NCBI RefSeq assembly: GCF_040049255.1 | Contig: NZ_JBDZDR010000001.1 | Span: forward strand, 496,001-560,000 | Origin: Pseudaminobacter sp040049255 | GTDB taxonomy: Bacteria; Pseudomonadota; Alphaproteobacteria; Rhizobiales; Rhizobiaceae | Length of the DNA stretch: 64,000 nucleotides | Reading direction: 5' to 3' | Shown here: positions 17,031 to 25,094 of the stretch, piece by piece | How the letters are laid out: every line of letters starts with the position of its first letter | Numbering within the stretch: the stretch's first letter is position 1 | Notes under the pieces: model-generated | Seen by the model: the letters and a program-made list of their open reading frames with translations, nothing else | Database searches by the model: none | Told to the model about the DNA's origin: nothing | Position numbers and translations under genes: made by a program

Positions 17031-17070
17031 CGCCGGTGAATGCCCGCCTCACGGGCGCCAGGCACCGGCG
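17031..17070 (+). promoter_or_regulatory. Nested hairpin in the leader of the DUF4126-reductase operon
   Basis: An outer 8-bp stem CGCCGGTG (17031-17038)/CACCGGCG (17063-17070) encloses an inner 5-bp hairpin GCCCG-CCTCA-CGGGC (17042-17056). It ends 30 bases before the start codon at 17100 and has no T-run, so it is not a simple terminator. It could be a cis-acting RNA element; I cannot match it to a named riboswitch. Confidence 0.4.
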
Positions 17071-17099
17071 GCTTGACGTAGGCCGCGCGGAGAGTGAGC

Positions 17100-17567
17100 A
17101 TGTCGATCTATGTTTTCGCGCTCCTCATCGGCATCATTGCCGGCTTGCGGGCGCTCACAGCCCCGGCCGCCGTAAGCTGGGCCGCCTTGCTCGGTTGGTT
17201 GCCGGTTGAAAACAGCTGGGCGGCTTTCATGGGCTACCGCTACACGCCCTACATCTTCACCCTTCTTGCGGTCGTGGAGCTCGTCACGGACCAGTTTCCA
17301 AGCACGCCCGCGCGCACCGTGCCGCAGCAATTCGCCGCCCGCGTCTTCAGCGGTGCGCTGTGCGGCGCGGTCATCGGTGCCGCCAGCGGTCCATGGATTG
17401 GCGGGCTGATCGTCGGTGCGATTGGCGCGGTGATCGGCACGCTCGGCGGATACGGGGCCCGCAAGCGGCTCGTTGCCGCCACCGGCGGACGCGATCTGCC
17501 GATCGCACTGCTGGAGGACGCGGTCGCGATCGTCGGAGCCTATCTCATCGTCCGGGAGGCACTATGA
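17100..17567 (+). CDS. DUF4126-like small membrane protein
   Basis: A 155-residue polytopic membrane protein with about four hydrophobic segments rich in Gly and Ala (FALLIGIIAGLRALTAPAAV at the start, GALCGAVIGAASGPWIGGLIVGAIGAVIGTLGG in the middle). The pattern fits the DUF4126 family of unknown function. ATG 17100 has CGGAGAG upstream. Its stop overlaps the next start (ATGA), so it is translationally coupled to the flavin disulfide reductase that follows, suggesting a joint role. Confidence 0.72.
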   Translation: MSIYVFALLIGIIAGLRALTAPAAVSWAALLGWLPVENSWAAFMGYRYTPYIFTLLAVVELVTDQFPSTPARTVPQQFAARVFSGALCGAVIGAASGPWIGGLIVGAIGAVIGTLGGYGARKRLVAATGGRDLPIALLEDAVAIVGAYLIVREAL

Positions 17568-18943
17568 GCACACAGTTCGACGCCATCATCATCGGCACCG
17601 GCCAGGCGGGGCCGCCGCTTGCCGGCAGGCTCACGACCGCTGGAATGAAAGTCGCCATCATCGAGCGCAAGCAGTTCGGCGGCACCTGCATCAACACCGG
17701 CTGCACTCCCACCAAGACCCTCATTGCCAGTGCCTATGCCGCGCAGCTGGCGCGCCGCGCCACAGAATATGGCGTGACGCTCGGCGATAGCGTGGGCGTG
17801 GACATGAAAGCGGTCAAGGCGCGCAAGGACGCCGTTTCGGGCAAGTCCCGAGAGGGCGTTGAAAGCTGGCTGAAGGGCATGAAAAACTGCACCGTCTATG
17901 AGCGCCATGCCCGCTTCGTCTCGCCCGACGAAGTCAGGGTCAACGACGAAACCCTAGTTTCCGAACGCATCTTCATCAATGTCGGCGGCCGCGCGATCGT
18001 GCCGGACATGCCGGGCGTCGACAAGGTGCCATACCTCACCAACAGCACGATCCTGGAACTCGACGCCCTGCCGCGCCATCTCGTCATCGTCGGCGGCAGC
18101 TATGTCGGGCTCGAATTCGCCCAGATGTACCGGCGCTTCGGCAGCGAAGTCACGGTCGTGGAGAAGGGCTCGCGCCTCATCCAGCGCGAGGATGAAGATG
18201 TTTCCGAGGCGGTCCGCGAGATCCTCGAACGCGAAGGAATAGCGGTGCGCTGCAATGCCGAATGCATCAGCTTCTCACCGCATGGCGAGGATGTCGCCGT
18301 AAGCGTGGATTGCACCGAGGGCGAGCCGGAGGTCATCGGCTCGCATGTGCTGCTGGCGGTCGGTCGTCGCCCCAATACCGACGATCTCGGCCTGGAAAAT
18401 GCCGGCGTGGCCACCGACAAGCACGGCTACATCACCGTGGACGACCAGCTGCACACCAGCGTTCCCGGCATCTGGGCGCTGGGCGACTGCAACGGCAAGG
18501 GTGCCTTCACCCATACCGCCTACAACGATTTCGAGATCGTGGCGGCCAACCTGTTCGACGATCAGCCGCGCCGCGTTAGCGATCGCATCACCGCCTATGC
18601 GCTCTATACCGACCCGCCGCTCGGCCGTGCCGGAAAGACCGAGGCCGAAGCCCGCAAGTCGGGCCGGCAAGTTCTGGTCGGCACGCGGCCGATGACGCGG
18701 GTTGCCCGCGCGGTCGAGAAGGGCGAAACGCAGGGCTTCATGAAGGTGCTGGTCGACGCCGAGAGCAACCAGATCCTCGGCGCCGCCATCCTCGGCACCG
18801 GTGGCGACGAAGCCATCCACTGCATCCTCGACGTCATGTACGCCAAGGCGCCCTACACGACGATGCAGCGGGCGGTGCACATCCACCCCACCGTGTCGGA
18901 GCTTATCCCCACGATCTTGGGCGATCTGAAGCCGCTGGAGTGA
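17564..18943 (+). CDS. FAD-dependent pyridine nucleotide-disulfide oxidoreductase (MerA/Lpd-like)
   Basis: A 459-residue member of the class I disulfide reductase family. It has the FAD motif IIIGTGQAGPPLA, the redox-active pair in GGTCINTGCTPTKT (CxxxxC), the NAD(P) motif VIVGGSYVGLEFAQ, the ALGDCNGKGAFTHTA FAD segment and the dimer-interface HIHPTVSE with the catalytic His-Glu dyad. It lacks the N-terminal metal-binding domain and the C-terminal cysteine pair of true mercuric reductase, so it is a MerA-like enzyme of unknown disulfide substrate. It overlaps the upstream membrane-protein gene by 4 bases. Confidence 0.85.
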   Translation: MSTQFDAIIIGTGQAGPPLAGRLTTAGMKVAIIERKQFGGTCINTGCTPTKTLIASAYAAQLARRATEYGVTLGDSVGVDMKAVKARKDAVSGKSREGVESWLKGMKNCTVYERHARFVSPDEVRVNDETLVSERIFINVGGRAIVPDMPGVDKVPYLTNSTILELDALPRHLVIVGGSYVGLEFAQMYRRFGSEVTVVEKGSRLIQREDEDVSEAVREILEREGIAVRCNAECISFSPHGEDVAVSVDCTEGEPEVIGSHVLLAVGRRPNTDDLGLENAGVATDKHGYITVDDQLHTSVPGIWALGDCNGKGAFTHTAYNDFEIVAANLFDDQPRRVSDRITAYALYTDPPLGRAGKTEAEARKSGRQVLVGTRPMTRVARAVEKGETQGFMKVLVDAESNQILGAAILGTGGDEAIHCILDVMYAKAPYTTMQRAVHIHPTVSELIPTILGDLKPLE

Positions 18944-18964
18944 GGCTCGGGGGAGCGGCGTGTT

Positions 18965-19321
18965 CTATCGAGCGCGCTGCGGGTCGTTTTCCAGCAGGAT
19001 CGGCTTGCCATGCGGCGTGGCATGGGCCGCGCGCTGCCAGGCGGCGGCGAGGTCGTCGACATCGTGCCGCGGTGCAACGCCCTTGGCGGCCAGCAGCTTT
19101 TCCAGCGCGCGCAGCCAGCAGTCGTAATAGTCGCTGCCGTCCTGGGCCGCGCCCGGCGCCTTCACCTCGGCCGAAAGCATCTGCGCCCACTCGTTCCAGG
19201 AAAACAGCCCCTTCTCGTGCAGGGCCACCGTCAGTGCAAAGGCCTCTGCCTGCCACGGCTCGGCAAATACGGGCTCGTCCATGCCGGACGGCAGCGGCCG
19301 CCCCTTCTCATGCCGGCTCAA
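18965..19321 (-). CDS. Nitrile hydratase accessory/activator protein
   Basis: A 118-residue protein related to nitrile hydratase activators (P14K/NthE), which carry cobalt to the alpha subunit. The sequence DEPVFAEPWQAEAFAL...LHEKGLFSWNEWAQ is the shared N-terminal core with the beta subunit. I choose TTG 19321: it overlaps the nthB end by 14 bases and has GGGAG eight bases upstream. The ATG at 19311 is out of frame and the next in-frame ATG (19282) lacks a ribosome site. It is the last gene of the nthAB operon. Confidence 0.78.
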   Translation of the reverse strand: MSRHEKGRPLPSGMDEPVFAEPWQAEAFALTVALHEKGLFSWNEWAQMLSAEVKAPGAAQDGSDYYDCWLRALEKLLAAKGVAPRHDVDDLAAAWQRAAHATPHGKPILLENDPQRAR

Positions 19322-19967
19322 GGTAGCTCTCCCAGGCGTCGATGCTGACGGAAAGCGTCGGGTCGACCCCTTCGCCCCAGATCTCGCGGCCGTCGAAGAC
19401 GACCGTATAGACCCACTGCGGATGCTCGCCGCGGCCGTGGGCGTTGGTGTCGGGGAACACAAAACCCTCGCGCACGGCATCGATCACCCCCACCTTGTCA
19501 CGCGCATAGCGCGGCAGGCGGGTATGGCCTTCAGGGTTGAAATTCTTGGTGCGCACACGATCGCCGGCCTTGAAGCGTGCCGGAGTACCGACAGGACGGT
19601 TGCACGGACCGCCACGCGCGAGCGTGGCCGGCACATCTTCTGCCTGCAGCACGCGCTTCGGCCTCACGTCGCCACCCAGCGCGTGCCCCACCAGCAGTTC
19701 ATCCTGCGTGATAAAGCCGTGCCGCTTGAGAAGCGTCTCCAGCGCCTTGATCCAGATTTCGTAATAGCTGGAGGAATAATAGTCGGCCGGGTGCAGGCTT
19801 TCGCGCGTGTATCGGCTCTCATCGAGCGTCCAGTGGCCCATGGCGCCGGCGCAAAGCGTCACGCCCAGCGCGCGCTTTTCCCATTCGGCGTGGAAATAGG
19901 GCTCGTCCTTTTCGGGCGCGACGGGCCCGAACCCCATCTGGCCGCCGAGGTCCTGCGGGCCGTTCAT
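19308..19967 (-). CDS. nthB: Nitrile hydratase subunit beta
   Basis: The beta subunit forms the alpha-beta dimer that hydrates nitriles to amides. It has 219 residues and starts MNGPQDLGGQMGFGPV, the family N-terminus. The C-terminal SH3-like barrel shows FKAGDRVRTKNFNPEGHTRLPRYARDKVG and WVYTVVFDGREIWGE. Its start codon overlaps the alpha-subunit stop by 4 bases (ATGA), so the subunits are translationally coupled. Confidence 0.95.
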   Translation of the reverse strand: MNGPQDLGGQMGFGPVAPEKDEPYFHAEWEKRALGVTLCAGAMGHWTLDESRYTRESLHPADYYSSSYYEIWIKALETLLKRHGFITQDELLVGHALGGDVRPKRVLQAEDVPATLARGGPCNRPVGTPARFKAGDRVRTKNFNPEGHTRLPRYARDKVGVIDAVREGFVFPDTNAHGRGEHPQWVYTVVFDGREIWGEGVDPTLSVSIDAWESYLEPA

Positions 19968-20581
19968 GCGGTCGCCCTCGCAAGGCCGGTGCCGATCATC
20001 GAGTCGCGCGTCACTAGATCGGCAAGCTTCTCCTCGCTCCAGCCCTCGGTTCCTTCCGGACGCATTGGAATGACGAGGTAGCGTAGCTCGGCGGTGGAAT
20101 CCCAGACGCGGATTTTTGTCTCCGCCGGCAGCGTCACGCCGAATTCGGCCAGCACGCCGCGCGGATCGATCACCGCGCGCGAGCGGTAGGGCGGCGCCTT
20201 GTACCAGACCGGCGGCAGGCCGAGGACCGTCCACGGATAACAGGAGCACAGGGTGCAGACGACCATGTTGTGCTGGTCAGGCGTGTTGAACACCGCCTGC
20301 ATGTGCTCGCCCTGGCGGCCGGTATAGCCCAGCGAGGCGATAGCCGCGGTGGCGTCGCGCTTCAGCCAGTCGGCGAATTCCGGGTCGCTCCAGGCTTTTG
20401 CCACCACGCGGGCGCCGTTGCGCGGGCCGACCTTGGTTTCGTAGGTGTCGACGATCACGTCGATCGCGGCGGGGTCAATCAGCCCCTTCTGCGTCAGGAT
20501 CGTCTCGAGCGCCCGCACCCGCGCGGCCATCGGGTCGAGCTCGTTGTCGTGATGGTGGTCGTGGTCATGATCGTGCGACAT
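19964..20581 (-). CDS. nthA: Nitrile hydratase subunit alpha, cobalt type
   Basis: The catalytic subunit, 205 residues. The metal-binding loop is C109-T-L-C112-S-C114; threonine at the second position marks the non-corrin cobalt type rather than the iron type. The two inner cysteines would be oxidised to sulfinate and sulfenate. The protein begins with a striking His/Asp-rich stretch (MSHDHDHDHHHD) before the ordinary domain starts near residue 15. No amidase is next to it in this window, so amide breakdown would rely on a gene elsewhere. A LysE exporter gene lies 47 bases upstream on the same strand. Confidence 0.96.
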   Translation of the reverse strand: MSHDHDHDHHHDNELDPMAARVRALETILTQKGLIDPAAIDVIVDTYETKVGPRNGARVVAKAWSDPEFADWLKRDATAAIASLGYTGRQGEHMQAVFNTPDQHNMVVCTLCSCYPWTVLGLPPVWYKAPPYRSRAVIDPRGVLAEFGVTLPAETKIRVWDSTAELRYLVIPMRPEGTEGWSEEKLADLVTRDSMIGTGLARATA

Positions 20582-20628
20582 GGCCGCAGGCTATGCCGCG
20601 TGCGGCCGGCGCGCAAGCGGGCCAGCCA

Positions 20629-21228
20629 TCACCGCAGCATCGGCCACAGCGTCGCCGCCAAAAGCAGACCCATGCAGATGTTGAACCATTTCAGCCGCAC
20701 TGGGTCGGCCAGGAAGCCGCGCAGCGCCATGCCGAACCCCGCCCAGGACGAGACGCTGGGCAGGTTGACCAGCGCAAACGCGAAGGAAATCGACAGCACC
20801 GAGAGGAACGGCGCTTCCGGGTTGGTGTAGACGGCCATGGCCGTCAGTGCCATCACCCATGCCTTCGGGTTGACCCACTGGAAGGCGGCGGCCTCGAGAA
20901 AGGTCATCGGCCGCGCCTTGGCGTCGCCGTCCTTGCCCATCGAGCGCGACATGGCGATCCGCCAGGCGAGATAGACCAGATAGGCGCCGCCGGCGATCTT
21001 CAACCCAGTATGCAGCGCCGGGAATGCCGTCAGCACCGCGCCGAGCCCAAACCCCACGCCGAGCAGCAGCGAAAGGAAACCCATGCCGATGCCCAGCATG
21101 TGCGGAATGGTGCGCATGAAGCCGAAATTCACGCCCGAGGCCAGCAGCATGAAGTTGTTAGGCCCCGGCGTGATCGAGGTCACCAGGGCATAAACCACGA
21201 GGGCGAAGAATGCGTCTGCTGTCATCAT
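20629..21228 (-). CDS. LysE/RhtB-family exporter
   Basis: A 199-residue inner-membrane exporter of the LysE family, with about six membrane helices. The start MTADAFFALVVYALVTSITPGPNNFMLLASG carries the conserved TPGPNN motif. ATG 21228 (or the next codon, also ATG) is used; the frame runs further upstream without similarity. LysE proteins export amino acids or related small molecules. Its position directly before the nitrile hydratase genes may mean co-transcription, but the exported compound is unknown. Confidence 0.88.
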   Translation of the reverse strand: MMTADAFFALVVYALVTSITPGPNNFMLLASGVNFGFMRTIPHMLGIGMGFLSLLLGVGFGLGAVLTAFPALHTGLKIAGGAYLVYLAWRIAMSRSMGKDGDAKARPMTFLEAAAFQWVNPKAWVMALTAMAVYTNPEAPFLSVLSISFAFALVNLPSVSSWAGFGMALRGFLADPVRLKWFNICMGLLLAATLWPMLR

Positions 21229-21452
21229 TGGACCTGTCTGGAGTGGTGCGCCGGCCGGAATGCATCGGAACGCCGCATGTTTGCGCGGCCTTCCGATGTC
21301 GAATCCGCGCGTCGCGCGCAGGATTGAACGGCGAAGGGAAACAGATATATTCGGGGTGAACGTTCTGTTTCTATCGACATCGACCAGATCTTCTGCCGGC
21401 ATGGCTTCGATAAAGATCTGATATCTGAAATTCCATGTAATTCAGGTGACAA

Positions 21453-22208
21453 ATGTCTGCAGTTGCGAAAGTCGAGCCCACCAGCCTCACCCGCGAACTC
21501 ATCGACCACGCCGTGGCAAGCATCGAGGGGTCCGACCGGTTCTCGCTGCCCTTTCCCCACATCTTCTTCCGCAACTTCTTTCCGAAGGATTTTTATGCCG
21601 ACCTGATCAAGTCGATCCCGACCGAGGGCTACGACCCCATCACGGGCGACGGCACGCGCATGGCGCTGCGGCTCTATGGCGACAATGTCGCCAAGGTTGA
21701 CGAAAGCCTGCGCGAAATGTGGGCCGCGGTGTCCGCCATGCTGACCTCGCCCGAGATCGAGGACGCCATCCGCCGACAGCTTCACGAGGGCCTTGAAATC
21801 CGTGCGCGCGGCGACAAGGTCGCCAGCGCGGACGACCTCAGGCTGGTGGCCAAGCCCGTGCTCTACAGCGACAAGGACGGATACCAGATCAAGCCGCATC
21901 CCGATGCGCGCAAGAAGGTGGTGACCATGCAGCTCTACTGCCCCGCCGACGAGAGCCAGCGGGAGCTTGGCACGACCCTCTATCAGGCTTCTCTGAAAGG
22001 CCTGCTGCATGTCGGCTCCTACGGGCTGGAACCGGTCAAGACGCTGCCGTTCCTGCCCAATGTCGGCTATGCCTTCGTGGTGCTGAAGGCCTATCATTCG
22101 CTGACGAAGATGAGCTGGCACGGCCGCCCGAAGATCCACACGCCGATCGAGCAACCGCGCGTCACCCTGCTCAACACCTTCTATATCAACGAAAACGTCG
22201 GCTTCTGA
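21453..22208 (+). CDS. 2OG-Fe(II) oxygenase-like protein
   Basis: A 251-residue protein that resembles the 2-oxoglutarate/Fe(II) oxygenase double-stranded beta helix. A possible metal pair is in IKPHPDARKKVVTMQLYCP near residue 150, followed by LGTTLY and a distal histidine in LKAYHSLTKMSWHG near residue 215. The fit to the HxD...H triad is good, but the usual arginine for 2OG is only suggested (PRVTLLNTFY). It stands alone, divergent from the LysE gene. ATG 21453 follows AGGTGA. The substrate is unknown. Confidence 0.6.
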   Translation: MSAVAKVEPTSLTRELIDHAVASIEGSDRFSLPFPHIFFRNFFPKDFYADLIKSIPTEGYDPITGDGTRMALRLYGDNVAKVDESLREMWAAVSAMLTSPEIEDAIRRQLHEGLEIRARGDKVASADDLRLVAKPVLYSDKDGYQIKPHPDARKKVVTMQLYCPADESQRELGTTLYQASLKGLLHVGSYGLEPVKTLPFLPNVGYAFVVLKAYHSLTKMSWHGRPKIHTPIEQPRVTLLNTFYINENVGF

Positions 22209-22286
22209 TCCGGGCGGGCACTGCCCGTCTGGTCTGCCTTGCGCACCGCCCCGGTCGCTCGACCGCGGGCGGCTTGCTGTTTTGGA

Positions 22287-22859
22287 TTACATGCCCTGCG
22301 GGCCGCGGTTCATCGCCGCCACGCCGGTGCGGCAGATCTCGACCAGGCCCAGCGGCTTCATGATGGCGATGAACTGCTCGATCTTCGACACCTTGCCGGT
22401 GATCTCGAAGATGAAGTGCTCGGTGTTGGCGTCGATCACCTTGGCGCGGAAGGCATCGGCCAGCCGCAGCGCCTCGACGCGCGCGTCTCCGGTGCCTGCC
22501 ACCTTCACCAGCGCCAGCTCGCGCTCCAGCGGCCGGTCCTGGCCCAGTTCGGCTGCCCGAACCGTCAGGTCGATCACGCGGTGCACCGGCACGATGCGCT
22601 CAAGCTGATGCTTGATCTGTTCCAGCACGTGGGGCGTTCCCCGGGTTACGATGGTAATTCGCGAAAGGTGCCGCTCGTGTTCGGTTTCGGAAACGGTGAG
22701 GCTTTCGATGTTGTAGCCGCGACCGGAGAACAGGCCGATCACGCGGGCCAGCACGCCCGGCTCGTTGTCGACCAGAACCGATAGCGTGTGGATTTCCGGC
22801 CGCTGCGTCTCCTTGGAGATGAAGTAGGCGGAGCCGGTCGCCTGTAGCTGTGCGTTCAT
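22287..22859 (-). CDS. ilvN: Acetolactate synthase small (regulatory) subunit
   Basis: The regulatory subunit binds valine and activates the catalytic IlvB subunit. ATG 22859 gives 190 residues, the usual size; a TTG ten codons upstream is less likely. An ACT domain occupies residues ~25-100 (HTLSVLVDNEPGVLARVIGLFSGRGYNIESLTV), and the C-terminal domain follows (VAGTGDARVEALRLADAFRAKVID). It lies 81 bases after ilvB on the same strand, one operon under the leader-peptide attenuator. Confidence 0.96.
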   Translation of the reverse strand: MNAQLQATGSAYFISKETQRPEIHTLSVLVDNEPGVLARVIGLFSGRGYNIESLTVSETEHERHLSRITIVTRGTPHVLEQIKHQLERIVPVHRVIDLTVRAAELGQDRPLERELALVKVAGTGDARVEALRLADAFRAKVIDANTEHFIFEITGKVSKIEQFIAIMKPLGLVEICRTGVAAMNRGPQGM

Positions 22860-22940
22860 TTGGATCCCGTCTTCAAGCGTCTCGCTCAATTCGTTGTTTT
22901 CGCGCGGCCTTTGAAGCCGCGCGATTGTTGAAAACTCCGC

Positions 22941-24728
22941 CTAGACCAGCGCGCGCCCCTTGGCGTCGATGGCGTTGGCCACCGCTTCGTCGGTGGCTTC
23001 GTCGGGCAGCAGCATCTCGTTGTGCGCCTTGCCGGAGGGGATCATCGGGAAGCAGTTGGCCAGGTTCGCCACGCGGCAGTCGAAGATCACCGGCTTGTTC
23101 ACCGAGATCATCTCCTTGATTGCGTCGTCCAGGTCGGCCGGCTTGTCGCAGCGGATGCCGTGGCCGCCATAGGCCTCGGCCAGCTTGACGAAGTCCGGCA
23201 TCGCCTCGGTGTAGGAATGCGACAGCCGGTTGCCGTGCAGCAGCTGCTGCCACTGGCGCACCATGCCCATGTACTGGTTGTTTAGGATGAAGATCTTGAT
23301 CGGCGCCTCATACTGCACCGCCGCGCTCATCTCCTGCATGGTCATCTGCACCGACGCGTCGCCGGCGATGTCGATCACCAGCGCGTCCGGATGCGCGATC
23401 TGCACGCCCAGTGCGGCCGGCAGGCCGTAGCCCATCGTGCCGAGGCCGCCCGAGGTCATCCAATGGTGCGGCTTTTCGAAATGGAAGTGCTGCGCGGCCC
23501 ACATCTGGTGCTGGCCCACCTCGGTGGTGATGTAGGTGTCGCGATGCTTGGTCAGCTCGTAGAGGCGCTGGATCGCATATTGCGGCATGATCACTTCGTC
23601 GTTCATCTTGAACGCCAGCGAGTCACGCGCGCGCCATTTGGCGATCTGCTCCCACCACGGGTAGAGCGTCTTCTTGTCGGCCTTCACGGTCGCCCGCCAC
23701 AGCCGCACCATATCCTCCAGCACGTGGCCGACGTCGCCGATGATGGGAATATCGGCGCGGACGTTCTTGTTGATCGAGGACGGATCGATGTCGATGTGGA
23801 TCTTCTTCGAGCCCGGCGAGAAGGCGTCGAGGCGGCCGGTGATGCGGTCGTCGAAGCGCGCACCGACGCACAGCATCACGTCGCAATCATGCATGGCCAT
23901 GTTGGCTTCATAAGTGCCGTGCATGCCCAGCATGCCGAGCCAGTTCTTGCCCGATGCCGGATAGGCGCCAAGCCCCATCAGCGTCGAGGTGATCGGGAAG
24001 CCGGAGAGCTCCACCAGCTCGCGCAGCAGCTGGCTGGCCTCGTTGCCGGAATTGATGACGCCGCCGCCCGAATAGATGATCGGCCGCTTTGCATTGGCCA
24101 GCAGCGCCACCGCGTCCTTGACCCGCTGCAGGTCGGCCTGCACCTGCGGATGATAGCTGGTGCGCGGCGCGGTCTGCGGCGGCGTGTAGATGCCGCGGGC
24201 GAACTGCACGTCCTTGGGGATATCGACAACCACCGGGCCCGGCCGGCCGGTCGTGGCGACATGGAAGGCTTCATGCAGCGTGCGGGCCAGATCGTTGACG
24301 TCCTTCACCAGCCAGTTGTGCTTGGTGCATGGGCGCGTAATGCCAACGGTGTCACATTCCTGGAAAGCGTCCGAGCCGATCAGCGATGTCGGCACCTGGC
24401 CGGTGATGCAGACCAGCGGGATCGAATCCATCAGCGCATCCTGCAGTGGCGTGACGGCGTTGGTCGCGCCGGGGCCGGAGGTCACCAGCATCACGCCGGC
24501 CTTGCCGGTCGAGCGGGCATAGCCTTCGGCCGCGTGGCCGGCGCCCTGCTCGTGGCGCACCAGGATGTGCTCGACATCCTCCTGCTGGAAAAGCTCGTCA
24601 TAGATGGGAAGAACCGCACCGCCCGGATATCCGAAGATATGCTTGACGCCATTGTCCTTCAGCGCCTGCACCACCATTTCGGCGCCTGTCATTTCGCGCC
24701 GTCCGGTTTCGTTCTGTCCGTTGCTCAT
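22941..24728 (-). CDS. ilvB: Acetolactate synthase large (catalytic) subunit
   Basis: A 595-residue thiamine-diphosphate enzyme that makes acetolactate or acetohydroxybutyrate, the first common step of branched-chain amino acid synthesis. It has the catalytic glutamate in VRHEQGAGHAAEGYARSTGKAG near residue 60, the central FAD-type domain, and the ThDP motif GDASVQMTMQEMSAAVQYEAPIKIFILNNQ near residue 460. It is controlled by the attenuator at 24787-24933 and followed by ilvN; IlvC (8850-9869) takes the product. Confidence 0.98.
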   Translation of the reverse strand: MSNGQNETGRREMTGAEMVVQALKDNGVKHIFGYPGGAVLPIYDELFQQEDVEHILVRHEQGAGHAAEGYARSTGKAGVMLVTSGPGATNAVTPLQDALMDSIPLVCITGQVPTSLIGSDAFQECDTVGITRPCTKHNWLVKDVNDLARTLHEAFHVATTGRPGPVVVDIPKDVQFARGIYTPPQTAPRTSYHPQVQADLQRVKDAVALLANAKRPIIYSGGGVINSGNEASQLLRELVELSGFPITSTLMGLGAYPASGKNWLGMLGMHGTYEANMAMHDCDVMLCVGARFDDRITGRLDAFSPGSKKIHIDIDPSSINKNVRADIPIIGDVGHVLEDMVRLWRATVKADKKTLYPWWEQIAKWRARDSLAFKMNDEVIMPQYAIQRLYELTKHRDTYITTEVGQHQMWAAQHFHFEKPHHWMTSGGLGTMGYGLPAALGVQIAHPDALVIDIAGDASVQMTMQEMSAAVQYEAPIKIFILNNQYMGMVRQWQQLLHGNRLSHSYTEAMPDFVKLAEAYGGHGIRCDKPADLDDAIKEMISVNKPVIFDCRVANLANCFPMIPSGKAHNEMLLPDEATDEAVANAIDAKGRALV

Positions 24729-24786
24729 CAGTCTGGTTCCGTCTCTTCCGCTTCAGCTTTGCCGTGGTATCGGTATTCTTGACAAT

Positions 24787-24809
24787 AAAAAAGGCCCCCG
24801 AGGGAGCCT
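24787..24809 (-). terminator. Attenuator terminator of the ilvBN leader
   Basis: On the minus strand a 7-bp stem AGGCTCC/GGGGCCT (one G-U pair) with loop CTCG is followed by a run of T. It lies between the leader peptide and ilvB, so it ends transcription when the leader is translated freely. Confidence 0.85.
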
Positions 24810-24836
24810 GTGTTTGCGCATGGGAGGACTTTGCCC

Positions 24837-24851
24837 GGCGGTTACACCGCC
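24837..24851 (-). promoter_or_regulatory. Hairpin over the leader-peptide stop codon
   Basis: GGCGGT-GTA-ACCGCC, a perfect 6-bp stem covering the leader peptide's stop codon. It probably takes part in the alternative folding that decides between terminator and read-through. Confidence 0.5.
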
Positions 24852-24895
24852 TTGCCCACGCGCCTGCCTACGAGAATGAGTGCCAACTTGTTCAT
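24842..24895 (-). CDS. ilvBN attenuator leader peptide
   Basis: A 17-residue open frame, MNKLALILVGRRVGKAV, followed by TAA and then by the terminator hairpin. Leucine, isoleucine and valine codons are dense (L-A-L-I-L-V), so the ribosome would stall when charged branched-chain tRNAs are scarce and let transcription continue into ilvB. No Shine-Dalgarno sequence precedes it. The -10 element ends only 8 bases before the ATG, so the mRNA probably begins at or next to the start codon (leaderless). Confidence 0.85.
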   Translation of the reverse strand: MNKLALILVGRRVGKAV

Positions 24896-24903
24896 CGAGG
24901 CGG

Positions 24904-24933
24904 ACATTAGGTGGGGATTCGGCCAAGTGTCAA
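24904..24933 (-). promoter_or_regulatory. ilvBN promoter
   Basis: Minus strand: perfect -35 TTGACA (24933-24928), an 18-base spacer and -10 TAATGT (24909-24904). The expected start point, about 24897, coincides with the leader-peptide ATG at 24895. Confidence 0.75.
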
Positions 24934-25094
24934 CGCACAATTTTGGCACAGAATGCTGGAAATGCCGCCTCGGCCCTCCCCCGCTAAGGTTGAAGCCATT
25001 TCATTAGTGCTTTCTGCACCATTTCGCCTCACCGCCGCTTAACCGCCATTCGCTAGGATGCCGCGCAGGGAATGCCAGGGGGCCAGAGCCGACA

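Noticed and set aside
17564..18943. Calling the flavoprotein a mercuric reductase
   Set aside because: It lacks the C-terminal cysteine pair and metal-binding domain of MerA, and no merR, merT or merP is nearby.
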